The position numbers were made by a program, and so were the translations under genes. Shown piece by piece: positions 17,217 through 24,878 of a stretch of DNA of 64,000 nucleotides (position 1 is its first letter; each line of letters opens with the position of its first letter). This stretch comes from Martinezella lusitana (lineage in GTDB: Bacteria; Pseudomonadota; Alphaproteobacteria; Rhizobiales; Rhizobiaceae). The notes under the pieces were generated by a model. It ran no database searches and was not told the origin of the DNA. It saw nothing but the letters and a program-made list of their open reading frames with translations. Location of the stretch: NCBI RefSeq assembly GCF_016901135.1, contig NZ_JAFEVL010000061.1:124001-188000 (forward strand), in the 5' to 3' direction.

Positions 17217-18230
17217 ATGAGCGTGGGCGAGGATAGCGGCGAAAAGGCAGGCAGACGGGGCCGATCCTGGCGGGATGTGGATCTGCGGGCAGTCGCACCG
17301 TTTGCGGCGCTGGTGCTGCTTCTGATCGTCGGGGCGTTGGTCAATCCGAATTTCATCGGCATGACCAATCTCACCAATGTCGCGACGAGATGTGCCTTCA
17401 TTGCGATCATCGCGGTGGGAGCAACCTTCGTCATCTCGGCGGGCGATCTCGATTTGTCTGTTGGTGCGATGGTCGCCTTCGTCGCGAGCCTGATGATCCT
17501 CTTTATGAACTCGGGCGTCATCGCCGATCCAAGCTTGATGCTGGCGGCTGCTGTGTTGTTCTCGGTCGTCGCCGGTGTCCTGTGCGGTCTGGCCAATGGC
17601 CTGATCACGACCATGGGCAAGATCGAGCCGTTCATCGCGACCCTCGGCACGATGGGCGTCTATCGTGGCCTAACGACCTGGCTGTCGCAGGGCGGCGCGA
17701 TCACCTTGCGCCCGGCGGATCTGCAGGCGCTCTACAAGCCCGCTTATTATGGCTCCGTGCTCGGTGTGCCGGTGCCGATCTTGACCATCGTTGTCGTCAC
17801 CTGCATCGCGGCCTTCATTCTTTATCGCACCCGCTACGGGCGGCACGTCATCGCCGTCGGCTCCAGCCGCGACGTTGCGCGTTATTCCGGTGTCGCGGTC
17901 AATCGCGTCCGTACCATCGCCTTCGTCATCCAGGGTCTGTGCGTCGCTATCGCAGTGCTTCTTTACGTGCCGCGGCTTGGCTCTACGTCGGCAACGACAG
18001 GTATTCTCTGGGAGTTGCAGGCGATCACGGCCGTCGTCGTTGGCGGCACGGCACTCAAAGGTGGCGCGGGCAGGGTGTGGGGCACGATCTGCGGTGCCTT
18101 CATCCTCGAGCTGGTCGGCAATATCATGCTGCTTTCCAATTTCATCAGCGAGTATCTGCTGAGTGCCATCCAGGGTGCGATCATCATCATCGCCATGCTG
18201 GTTCAGCGCTCGCTTGCTCGCAAATCATGA
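17217..18230 (+). CDS. Sugar ABC transporter permease (RbsC type)
   Basis: A 337-residue inner-membrane permease with eight to ten hydrophobic segments. CUT2-type signatures are visible: VISAGDLDLSVGAMVAF in the first half and TALKGGAGRVWGT near the end. The ATG at 17217 lies 12 bases after GGGAGG; a TTG at 17211 has better spacing and is a possible alternative. It lies between the ATPase and the binding protein, making one importer. Confidence 0.93.
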   Translation: MSVGEDSGEKAGRRGRSWRDVDLRAVAPFAALVLLLIVGALVNPNFIGMTNLTNVATRCAFIAIIAVGATFVISAGDLDLSVGAMVAFVASLMILFMNSGVIADPSLMLAAAVLFSVVAGVLCGLANGLITTMGKIEPFIATLGTMGVYRGLTTWLSQGGAITLRPADLQALYKPAYYGSVLGVPVPILTIVVVTCIAAFILYRTRYGRHVIAVGSSRDVARYSGVAVNRVRTIAFVIQGLCVAIAVLLYVPRLGSTSATTGILWELQAITAVVVGGTALKGGAGRVWGTICGAFILELVGNIMLLSNFISEYLLSAIQGAIIIIAMLVQRSLARKS

Positions 18231-18295
18231 ATAACCGGGTCAAGGGGCGCCCGGTTCTTATGACAAGGCCCTGTTTCTATCTGGGAGGATAAATC

Positions 18296-19243
18296 ATGCG
18301 TAAAAGACTATTTGGCTTGGCTATCGTGATGGCGGCTTTGGCCGGCACGGTGCATGCCGAGGACAAGAAGGTGACGATCGGCGTTTCCATTCCAGCGGCG
18401 GACCATGGCTGGACCTCGGGCGTCGTCTTTCATGCCGAGCGTGTCGCCAAGCTGCTGATGGCGGAGCATCCGGGGCTCACCGTCATCGTCAAGACCTCGC
18501 CGGATGCGGCAAGCCAGGCGAATGCCGTGCAGGATCTCGAGACCCAGGGCATCGATGCGCTCGTGATCCTGCCTTCGGATCCGGATCCGCTCGTCAACGC
18601 CATCAAGGAAGTCAAGGACAAGGGTAAGTTCGTGACGCTCGTCGACCGTGCGCCGAGCAACAACGACAATTCCGTCCGCGACCTCTACGTCGCCGGCAAC
18701 AATCCGGCGCTCGGCCAGACCGCCGGCGAATATATCAAGAAGAATACGCCTGATGCTCAGGTCGTCGTCATCCGCGGTCTGCCGATCCCGATCGATCAGC
18801 AGCGCCAGGACGGTTTCGACAAGGGCATCGCCGGCTCGAACGTCAAGGTTCTCGACCGCCAGTACGGCAACTGGAATCGCGACGACGCCTTTAAGGTCAT
18901 GCAGGATTACCTGACCAAGTTCCCGAAGATCGACGTGGTCTGGTGCCAGGATGACGACATGGCTGTCGGCGTGCTGCAGGCGATCGATCAGGCTAAGCGC
19001 ACCGACATCAAGTATGTCATCGCCGGCGCCGGTTCGAAGGACATGGTCAAGAAGGTCATGGACGGCGACAAGCTGATCCCGGTCGACGTGCTTTACCCGC
19101 CGGCAATGGTCGGGACGGCTATGGAACTGACCGCCGCCAACTTCTACAATCAGGTTCCGGTTCGCGGCAATTACATCCTGGATGCGACCCTGGTCACCAA
19201 GGACAATGCCAAGGATTTTTACTTCGCCGATTCACCCTTCTGA
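18296..19243 (+). CDS. Periplasmic sugar-binding protein of the RbsB type
   Basis: The 315-residue protein has a signal peptide (MRKRLFGLAIVMAALAG, cleavage near VHAED) and the Peripla_BP_4 fold. It would capture the substrate in the periplasm and deliver it to the permease. The segments GWTSGV and QDDDMAVGVLQAID are typical of ribose/galactose-type binding proteins. A strong terminator follows at 19264-19291. Binding-site residues do not let me name the sugar. Confidence 0.93.
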   Translation: MRKRLFGLAIVMAALAGTVHAEDKKVTIGVSIPAADHGWTSGVVFHAERVAKLLMAEHPGLTVIVKTSPDAASQANAVQDLETQGIDALVILPSDPDPLVNAIKEVKDKGKFVTLVDRAPSNNDNSVRDLYVAGNNPALGQTAGEYIKKNTPDAQVVVIRGLPIPIDQQRQDGFDKGIAGSNVKVLDRQYGNWNRDDAFKVMQDYLTKFPKIDVVWCQDDDMAVGVLQAIDQAKRTDIKYVIAGAGSKDMVKKVMDGDKLIPVDVLYPPAMVGTAMELTAANFYNQVPVRGNYILDATLVTKDNAKDFYFADSPF

Positions 19244-19263
19244 TCGGTTGATTTGAATAGATG

Positions 19264-19291
19264 CGCCCGCCGGTTCCGGCGGGCGTTTTTT
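19264..19291 (+). terminator. Rho-independent terminator of the sugar ABC operon
   Basis: CGCCCGCCGG and CCGGCGGGCG can pair across a tiny TT spacer (an 8-bp stem with a realistic loop), followed by six T residues. It closes the transporter operon 20 bases after the stop. Confidence 0.88.
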
Positions 19292-19462
19292 ATGCACCTG
19301 CCGCTTCGTTTCGCACCGTGGGGCAATTTTTGCGGCACGTACCTCTTGCCGTCGGCGGCGGGCCGTGATTAGGTCATGAGGCATTCGACTTTCAGCCAAA
19401 CGACCCTATGTTTTTTGAGGTGACGGTGTCAAAACCGCCTCGAATAGAGGTTCGAAAGGCTT

Positions 19463-19476
19463 CGGAAACGTTTACA
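19463..19476. promoter_or_regulatory. Third LacI-type box upstream of the TIM-barrel gene
   Basis: CGGAAACGTTTACA matches TGTAAACGTTTACA at 12 of 14 positions, including the central CG. It lies 25 bases upstream of the start at 19502. It suggests that the LacI regulator at 14439 also controls the catabolic genes. Confidence 0.55.
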
Positions 19477-19501
19477 GAACGCGATTAGGGAGGAATTACG
19501 C

Positions 19502-20554
19502 ATGAAGACGATCAAAGGCCCCGGCCTGTTTCTCGGACAATTCGCAGGCGATGCAGCACCGTTCAACTCATGGGATTCGATCACGAAGTGGGCGGCCGAT
19601 GCCGGCTATGTCGGCGTGCAGGTTCCGACCTGGGCCGGCCAGCTCATCGACCTGAAGAAGGCCGCCACGTCCAAGGACTATTGCGACGAGTTCGCCGGTG
19701 TCGCCCGCTCGAACGGCGTCGAAGTCACCGAACTTTCGACCCACCTGCAGGGCCAGCTCGTCGCTGTCCATCCGGCCTATGACGAGGCTTTCGACGGCTT
19801 TGCGGCGCCGGAAGTGCGCGGCAATCCCAAGGCCCGTCAGGAATGGGCCGTCGAGCAGGTGAAAATGGCGCTGACGGCTTCGAAGCATCTCGGCATCAAG
19901 GCGCATGCGACCTTCTCAGGCGCGCTTGCCTGGCCCTTCATCTATCCCTGGCCGCAGCGCCCGGCCGGCCTCGTCGAAACCGCTTTTGAAGAGCTTGCCC
20001 GCCGCTGGACGCCGATCCTCAACCATGCCGACGAAAACGGCGTCGACGTCTGCTACGAAATCCATCCCGGCGAAGACCTGCATGACGGCATCACTTTCGA
20101 GATGTTCCTGGAGCGCGTGAAGAACCATCCGCGCGCCAACATGCTCTATGACCCCTCGCATTATGTCCTGCAGTGCCTCGACTATCTCGACAACATCGAC
20201 ATCTACAAGGACAGGATCAAGATGTTCCACGTCAAGGACGCGGAATTCAACCCGACCGGCCGTCAGGGCGTTTATGGCGGCTATCAGGGCTGGGTCGAGC
20301 GCGCCGGCCGCTTCCGTTCGCTCGGCGATGGCCAGGTCGATTTCGGCGCTATTTTCTCGAAGATGACGGCTAACAATTTCGATGGCTGGGCCGTGGTCGA
20401 ATGGGAATGCGCGCTGAAGCATCCAGAGGACGGCGCGCGCGAAGGCGCCGAATTCGTCAAGGCGCATATCATCCGCGTGACCGAAAAGGCCTTCGACGAC
20501 TTCGCCGGCAGCGGCACGGATCAGGCAGCCAACCGGCGCATGTTGGGGATTTGA
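19502..20554 (+). CDS. Sugar phosphate isomerase/epimerase-like TIM-barrel protein
   Basis: The 350-residue protein has the AP-endonuclease-2/xylose-isomerase-like TIM-barrel fold. Likely divalent-metal ligands can be seen: E186 (CYEIHPGE), D217 (YDPSH), H243 (FHVKD) and E300 or E302 (VVEWE). Family members include isomerases, epimerases, dehydratases and 3-keto-glycoside lyases. The next gene encodes a Gfo/Idh/MocA dehydrogenase, and a pairing like this is known from inositol and 3-keto-sugar pathways. The exact reaction is an open question. An AGGAA ribosome-binding site and the LacI-type box at 19463 precede it. Confidence 0.9.
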   Translation: MKTIKGPGLFLGQFAGDAAPFNSWDSITKWAADAGYVGVQVPTWAGQLIDLKKAATSKDYCDEFAGVARSNGVEVTELSTHLQGQLVAVHPAYDEAFDGFAAPEVRGNPKARQEWAVEQVKMALTASKHLGIKAHATFSGALAWPFIYPWPQRPAGLVETAFEELARRWTPILNHADENGVDVCYEIHPGEDLHDGITFEMFLERVKNHPRANMLYDPSHYVLQCLDYLDNIDIYKDRIKMFHVKDAEFNPTGRQGVYGGYQGWVERAGRFRSLGDGQVDFGAIFSKMTANNFDGWAVVEWECALKHPEDGAREGAEFVKAHIIRVTEKAFDDFAGSGTDQAANRRMLGI

Positions 20555-20558
20555 TCAA

Positions 20559-20726
20559 GCCCCTTCGCCCCGCAAGGCGGGGAGAAGGTGGACTCGAACG
20601 GTCGAGCGGAGCGAAGCCGCGAGAGGACGGATGAGGGGCCTTCTCGATATTCGTCGCGACGGCAGAATTTGCCGAACCCGCGTTAGCCCCTCACCCTAGC
20701 CCTCTCCCCGCAGGCGGGGAGAGGGG
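20559..20726. repeat. RIME-like mosaic element
   Basis: Two palindromic modules lie here: GCCCCTTCGCCCC..GGGGAGAAGG up to GATGAGGGGC (20559-20639), and GCCCCTCACCC followed by CTCTCCCCG/CGGGGAGAG (20685-20726). Both are inverted relative to the modules at 12509-12662 but in a permuted order. The element separates the isomerase from the dehydrogenase gene. Confidence 0.8.
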
Positions 20727-20769
20727 ACGATCGCGTTCAAAGAATTCAATTTCATTCAGGAGGAGCCTT

Positions 20770-21957
20770 ATGGCAATCGAAGGATCATCGGAACAGACAC
20801 GGGAGCCGCGCATTCGGCTTGGCATGGTGGGCGGAGGTGCTGGCGCCTTCATCGGCGCGGTGCACCGCATCGCGGCACGCATCGACGACCAGTTCGATCT
20901 CGTCGCCGGCGCGCTCTCGTCCTCGCCGGACAGGGCGGCGGCTTCCGGCCGCGATCTTGGCCTTGATCCCTCGCGCACCTATGCCAACTATCGCGACATG
21001 GCGATCCGCGAAGCCAAGTTGAAGAACGGCATCGAGGCGGTTTCGATCGTGACGCCGAACCATGTCCACTACGACGCTGCCAAGGAATTCCTGAGGCGCG
21101 GCATCCACGTCATCTGCGACAAGCCGCTGACCTCCAATCTTGCCGATGCCAAGAAGCTGAAGAAGGTGGCCGACGAGAGCGGTGCGCTCTTCATCCTCAC
21201 GCACAACTACACCGGCTATCCGATGATCCGGCAGGCGCGTGAGATGATCGCCAATGGCGAGCTCGGCGATATCCGCATCGTGCAGGCGGAATATCCTCAG
21301 GATTGGCTGACGGAGAATATCGAGCAGTCGGGCCAGAAGCAGGCGGCCTGGCGCACCGATCCCTCGCAGTCTGGTGCTGGCGGTTCCACCGGCGATATCG
21401 GCACGCATGCCTATAATCTCGCCTCCTTCGTCACCGGCCTCGAACTCGACAGCCTTGCTGCCGATCTCGACAGCTTCGTCGAAGGCCGCCGCCTTGATGA
21501 TAACGCCCATCTGCTGCTGCGCTTCAAAGCCAAGGGCTCGGAAAAGCCGGCCAAGGGCATGCTCTGGTGCAGCCAGGTTGCGCCGGGCCACGAGAACGGC
21601 CTGAAGCTTCGGGTCTATGGCACCAAGGGCGGCCTCGAATGGACGCAGGCGGATCCGAACTATCTCTGGTACACGCCGTTTGGCGAGCAGAAGCGGCTGA
21701 TTACCCGCAATGGTGCCGGCTCCGGAGCTGCTGCGGCACGCGTCTCACGTATCCCGTCCGGCCATCCGGAAGGCTATCTCGAAGCCTTCGCCACGATCTA
21801 TACCGAGGCCGCGCGCGCCATCAACGCTCGCAAGAAGGGCGTCGCCGTCGATCCGGCCGTGATCTATCCGACTGTCGATGACGGCGTGAAGGGTGTGGCT
21901 TTCGTCGAGGCTTGCGTTGCCTCCTCGAAGCGCAACGGCGCCTGGATCAAGCTGTAG
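20770..21957 (+). CDS. Gfo/Idh/MocA family NAD(P)-dependent oxidoreductase
   Basis: The 395-residue dehydrogenase has an N-terminal Rossmann domain with GMVGGGAGAF (about 18-27) and a C-terminal substrate domain. Family catalytic residues are visible: K118 in CDKPLT, and D209 and H213 in GDIGTHAYN. Members oxidise hydroxyl groups of sugars, inositols or glycosides. It probably works with the TIM-barrel protein encoded upstream and with the RbsABC-type importer; the substrate is not evident. An AGGAGG ribosome-binding site precedes the start. Confidence 0.92.
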   Translation: MAIEGSSEQTREPRIRLGMVGGGAGAFIGAVHRIAARIDDQFDLVAGALSSSPDRAAASGRDLGLDPSRTYANYRDMAIREAKLKNGIEAVSIVTPNHVHYDAAKEFLRRGIHVICDKPLTSNLADAKKLKKVADESGALFILTHNYTGYPMIRQAREMIANGELGDIRIVQAEYPQDWLTENIEQSGQKQAAWRTDPSQSGAGGSTGDIGTHAYNLASFVTGLELDSLAADLDSFVEGRRLDDNAHLLLRFKAKGSEKPAKGMLWCSQVAPGHENGLKLRVYGTKGGLEWTQADPNYLWYTPFGEQKRLITRNGAGSGAAAARVSRIPSGHPEGYLEAFATIYTEAARAINARKKGVAVDPAVIYPTVDDGVKGVAFVEACVASSKRNGAWIKL

Positions 21958-22017
21958 GGTTCGAGCTTCATGTTCGAGGCGGCGTAGGGCGCCTCGAACT
22001 CATTGGGAGATTGCCGT

Positions 22018-22422
22018 TCAGGCGGCGAGTTCCTGCTTGCGCTTCGTCAGCGCGTCGACACTGAACGGGCCGGCGCCGGCGCTAACCAGAAACAGGAAGA
22101 TGAAGCAGAAGAGGATTGCGGAGACGCCGCCGTTCTGCGCGGGGTAGAAGCTCTGCGGCGCATGGCGCAGGAAATAGGCGAAAGCCATCAGGCCAGACAA
22201 TACGAAGGAAGCGATCCGTGTCTGGAAGCCGATCAGAACGAGGAAGCCGAGGACAAGCTCGAGCAGACCGGCAATCCACGACAAGGACCAGGCGGACGGC
22301 ACGTTCTGGGCGGCTGGGAAATGCAGGACCTTCTGCGTTCCATAGCTGAATAGCACGAGCGACGAGACGATGCGCAGGAGGCTCAGCAGATAAGGGTGGA
22401 GAGAGTGGAGCGCAGGGAGCAT
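22018..22422 (-). CDS. DoxX family membrane protein
   Basis: A 134-residue protein with four hydrophobic helices and the DoxX-type signature LLRIVSSLVLFSYGTQK near the N-terminus. The ATG at 22422 is chosen because AAAGGA lies just upstream; the longer frame to 22482 adds a polar extension without a ribosome-binding site. DoxX proteins are linked to redox and sulfur metabolism, but the function of this short type is not settled. It is isolated on the minus strand between two rightward genes. Confidence 0.85.
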   Translation of the reverse strand: MLPALHSLHPYLLSLLRIVSSLVLFSYGTQKVLHFPAAQNVPSAWSLSWIAGLLELVLGFLVLIGFQTRIASFVLSGLMAFAYFLRHAPQSFYPAQNGGVSAILFCFIFLFLVSAGAGPFSVDALTKRKQELAA

Positions 22423-22679
22423 TTTGGTCCTTTCGTTTGGGAAATGACTGCCACCCTCAATTGATCCTGGTCGAAAACACAAGTCACGACTGTTGACATT
22501 GGTGTTATCGGACCGCCCGAGAGTTTCTGGCGATTGTCTGTGAAACGCTCCGAAAACCGGTAGCCGGCTCCTTTTCTCTGTACCTGCAACGTTTCAGCTT
22601 TCTGAACTCGAGACTGTACTTTGCCGCGCGGCTTGGCTAAACCGCAGCCAACGAAGCCACAACAAACGGGATTTTCATC

Positions 22680-24053
22680 ATGATCGATCCGAAGCTTCTT
22701 GCCGATCGCTTCCCCGGCGATTTCACGTTCGGCGTCGCCACCGCCGCCTTCCAGATCGAGGGCGCCACCAAGGCGGATGGCCGCAAGCCCTCGATATGGG
22801 ACGCCTTCGCCAACATGCCCGGCCGCGTCTTTCAGCGCCAGAATGGCGATGTCGCTTGCGATCATTATAATCGGCTGGAGCAGGATCTCGATCTGATCAA
22901 GGAGATGGGCGTCGAAGCCTATCGCTTCTCGATCGCCTGGCCGCGCATCATTCCCGACGGCACCGGCCCCATCAACGAAGCCGGCCTCGATTTCTACGAT
23001 CGCCTCGTCGACGGCTGCAAGGCGCGTGGGATCAAGACCTTCGCGACGCTCTATCACTGGGACCTGCCGCTGACGCTTGCCGGCGACGGCGGCTGGACGG
23101 CGCGGTCGACGGCGCATGCCTTCCAGCGCTATGCCAAGACCGTCATGGCCCGCCTTGGCGACCGCCTGGATTCCGTTGCCACCTTCAACGAGCCGTGGTG
23201 CATCGTCTGGCTGAGCCACCTCTACGGCGTGCATGCGCCAGGCGAACGCAACATGCAGGCAGCGCTTTACGCCATGCACTATATGAACCTTGCCCATGGT
23301 CTCGGCGTCGAGGCGATCCGCGCCGCGGCGCCGAAGGTGCCTGTTGGTATCGTGCTCAACGCCGCATCCATCCTGCCGGGCTCGGATCGTCCCGAAGATC
23401 TGGCCGCCGTCGAGCGCGCCCATCAGTTCCACAATGGCGCCTTCTTCGATCCGATCTTCAAGGGCGAGTATCCGAAGGAATTCGTCGAGGCGCTCGGCGA
23501 CCGCATGCCTGTCATAGAGGATGGCGATCTGAAGACCATTAACCAGAAGCTGGATTGGTGGGGGTTGAACTACTACAAGCCTGACCGCGTCTTCGATGAC
23601 GCGACCAAGAGCGGCGATTTCCCATGGACGAAGGAAGCGCCGCCGGTCAGCGACGCGAAAACCGATATCGGCTGGGAAATCTATGCGCCGGGCCTGAAGC
23701 ACGTCGTCGAGGATCTCAACAAGCGCTACGAGCTGCCGGAGTGCTACATCACCGAGAACGGCGCCTGCTACAACATGGGGATCGTCAAAGGCGAGGTCGA
23801 TGACCAGCCGCGTCTCGATTACTACATCGAGCATCTCGGCATCGTCGCCGACCTCATCAAGGACGGCTATCCGATGCGCGGCTATTTCGCCTGGAGCCTG
23901 ATGGACAATTTCGAATGGGCTGAGGGTTATCGCATGCGCTTCGGCCTGGTGCATGTCGACTACGAGACGCAGGTGCGCACGGTGAAGAAAAGCGGCAAAT
24001 GGTACCGGAAGCTCGCTGCCCAGTTCCCGAAGGGTAACCATAAGGCGGATTGA
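22680..24053 (+). CDS. Family 1 beta-glucosidase
   Basis: A glycoside hydrolase family 1 enzyme of 457 residues that releases glucose or a related sugar from beta-glycosides. The acid/base Glu is in TFNEPW (E171) and the nucleophile Glu in YITENGA (E359). There is no signal peptide, so it acts in the cytoplasm on imported glycosides. The symbol bglA or bglB cannot be decided from sequence. It lies downstream of the sugar importer and dehydrogenase genes, which makes a glycoside substrate for that locus plausible. Confidence 0.95.
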   Translation: MIDPKLLADRFPGDFTFGVATAAFQIEGATKADGRKPSIWDAFANMPGRVFQRQNGDVACDHYNRLEQDLDLIKEMGVEAYRFSIAWPRIIPDGTGPINEAGLDFYDRLVDGCKARGIKTFATLYHWDLPLTLAGDGGWTARSTAHAFQRYAKTVMARLGDRLDSVATFNEPWCIVWLSHLYGVHAPGERNMQAALYAMHYMNLAHGLGVEAIRAAAPKVPVGIVLNAASILPGSDRPEDLAAVERAHQFHNGAFFDPIFKGEYPKEFVEALGDRMPVIEDGDLKTINQKLDWWGLNYYKPDRVFDDATKSGDFPWTKEAPPVSDAKTDIGWEIYAPGLKHVVEDLNKRYELPECYITENGACYNMGIVKGEVDDQPRLDYYIEHLGIVADLIKDGYPMRGYFAWSLMDNFEWAEGYRMRFGLVHVDYETQVRTVKKSGKWYRKLAAQFPKGNHKAD

Positions 24054-24061
24054 TGCGGTTC

Positions 24062-24182
24062 TGCCTCCGCCTTGAGGGGTGAGGTCGCGCGGAACGCGCG
24101 GGTGGGGGTGACCTCCGGTGTCCGCAATGGTCACCCCACCCCGGACCTCTGGTCCGACCCTCCCCCTCAAGGGGAGGGTAGC
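24062..24182. repeat. Palindromic intergenic repeat
   Basis: A GC-rich element with the hairpin CCCTCCCC/GGGGAGGG (about 24158-24178) and further inverted pairs such as GGGGTGACC/GGTCACCCC. It differs from the RIME-like modules at 12509 and 20559. It lies between the beta-glucosidase and the FMN reductase gene. Confidence 0.6.
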
Positions 24183-24219
24183 CATCGCCCGAATCGAGGG
24201 GGTCTGGTAGGTTTCGCAC

Positions 24220-24768
24220 ATGATCCCACGACCGCTCTTCCTATATGCACTTTGCGGCAGCCAGCGGCAGGCTTCTACCAGCCGCCGGCTGCTGGAAGCC
24301 CTGCGGCTCACATGCCCCGAGGGCATCACCATCGAGATCTGCGATCTGATCGCCGATCTGCCGATCTTCAATCCGGACGACGAGGGCGAGAGGACGCCGC
24401 CCGTCGTCGCAAAATTCGCGACGAAGATCCGCGAAGCCGATGGCTTGATCGTCTCCTGCCCGGAATATGCCCATGGCATTCCCGGCGGATTCAAGAATGC
24501 GCTGGACTGGCTGGTGTCGCGCGACGAGGTGCCGTTCAAGCCGCTGATGTTCGCGCATGCCTCGCATCGCGGCGACCTTGTGCTGGAACAACTTGCCGAT
24601 GTGCTGCAGACCATGTCGCTACGCATCGTGTCGGAGGCCTTTCTGCGTTTGTCGATCGCGGGCAAGGGCGATGAGGTGCAGGCGGCAATTCTCTCGCAGG
24701 CACGCGAAAGCGGCCTGTTGCAGGGCAGTCTCAGTCGTTTCGCGGAGGCGATTTGCACAGAGGCGTGA
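24220..24768 (+). CDS. NADPH-dependent FMN reductase family protein
   Basis: A 182-residue flavodoxin-like protein. The N-terminus has the phosphate-binding loop CGSQRQASTSRRLL, and the middle has SPEYAHGIPGGFKNALDW, a hallmark of NADPH-dependent FMN and azo/quinone reductases. It would use NAD(P)H to reduce FMN, quinones or other small acceptors in the cytoplasm. It is a single gene, so its partner is unknown. Confidence 0.9.
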   Translation: MIPRPLFLYALCGSQRQASTSRRLLEALRLTCPEGITIEICDLIADLPIFNPDDEGERTPPVVAKFATKIREADGLIVSCPEYAHGIPGGFKNALDWLVSRDEVPFKPLMFAHASHRGDLVLEQLADVLQTMSLRIVSEAFLRLSIAGKGDEVQAAILSQARESGLLQGSLSRFAEAICTEA

Positions 24769-24878
24769 ATTCTATCGCCAGCGGCAAATATACAACTCCT
24801 TCCTGTAGGAATCTCGAACTCGCCTTAACCGTTTATTGAAGACCTGACGGCAGACTTCCACGCCAAGGAGAAAAGGCG

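Noticed and set aside
22383..24758. Open frame of 791 codons on the minus strand
   Set aside because: It runs antisense through the GH1 beta-glucosidase and the FMN reductase, both with clear active-site motifs, and shows no protein-like composition.
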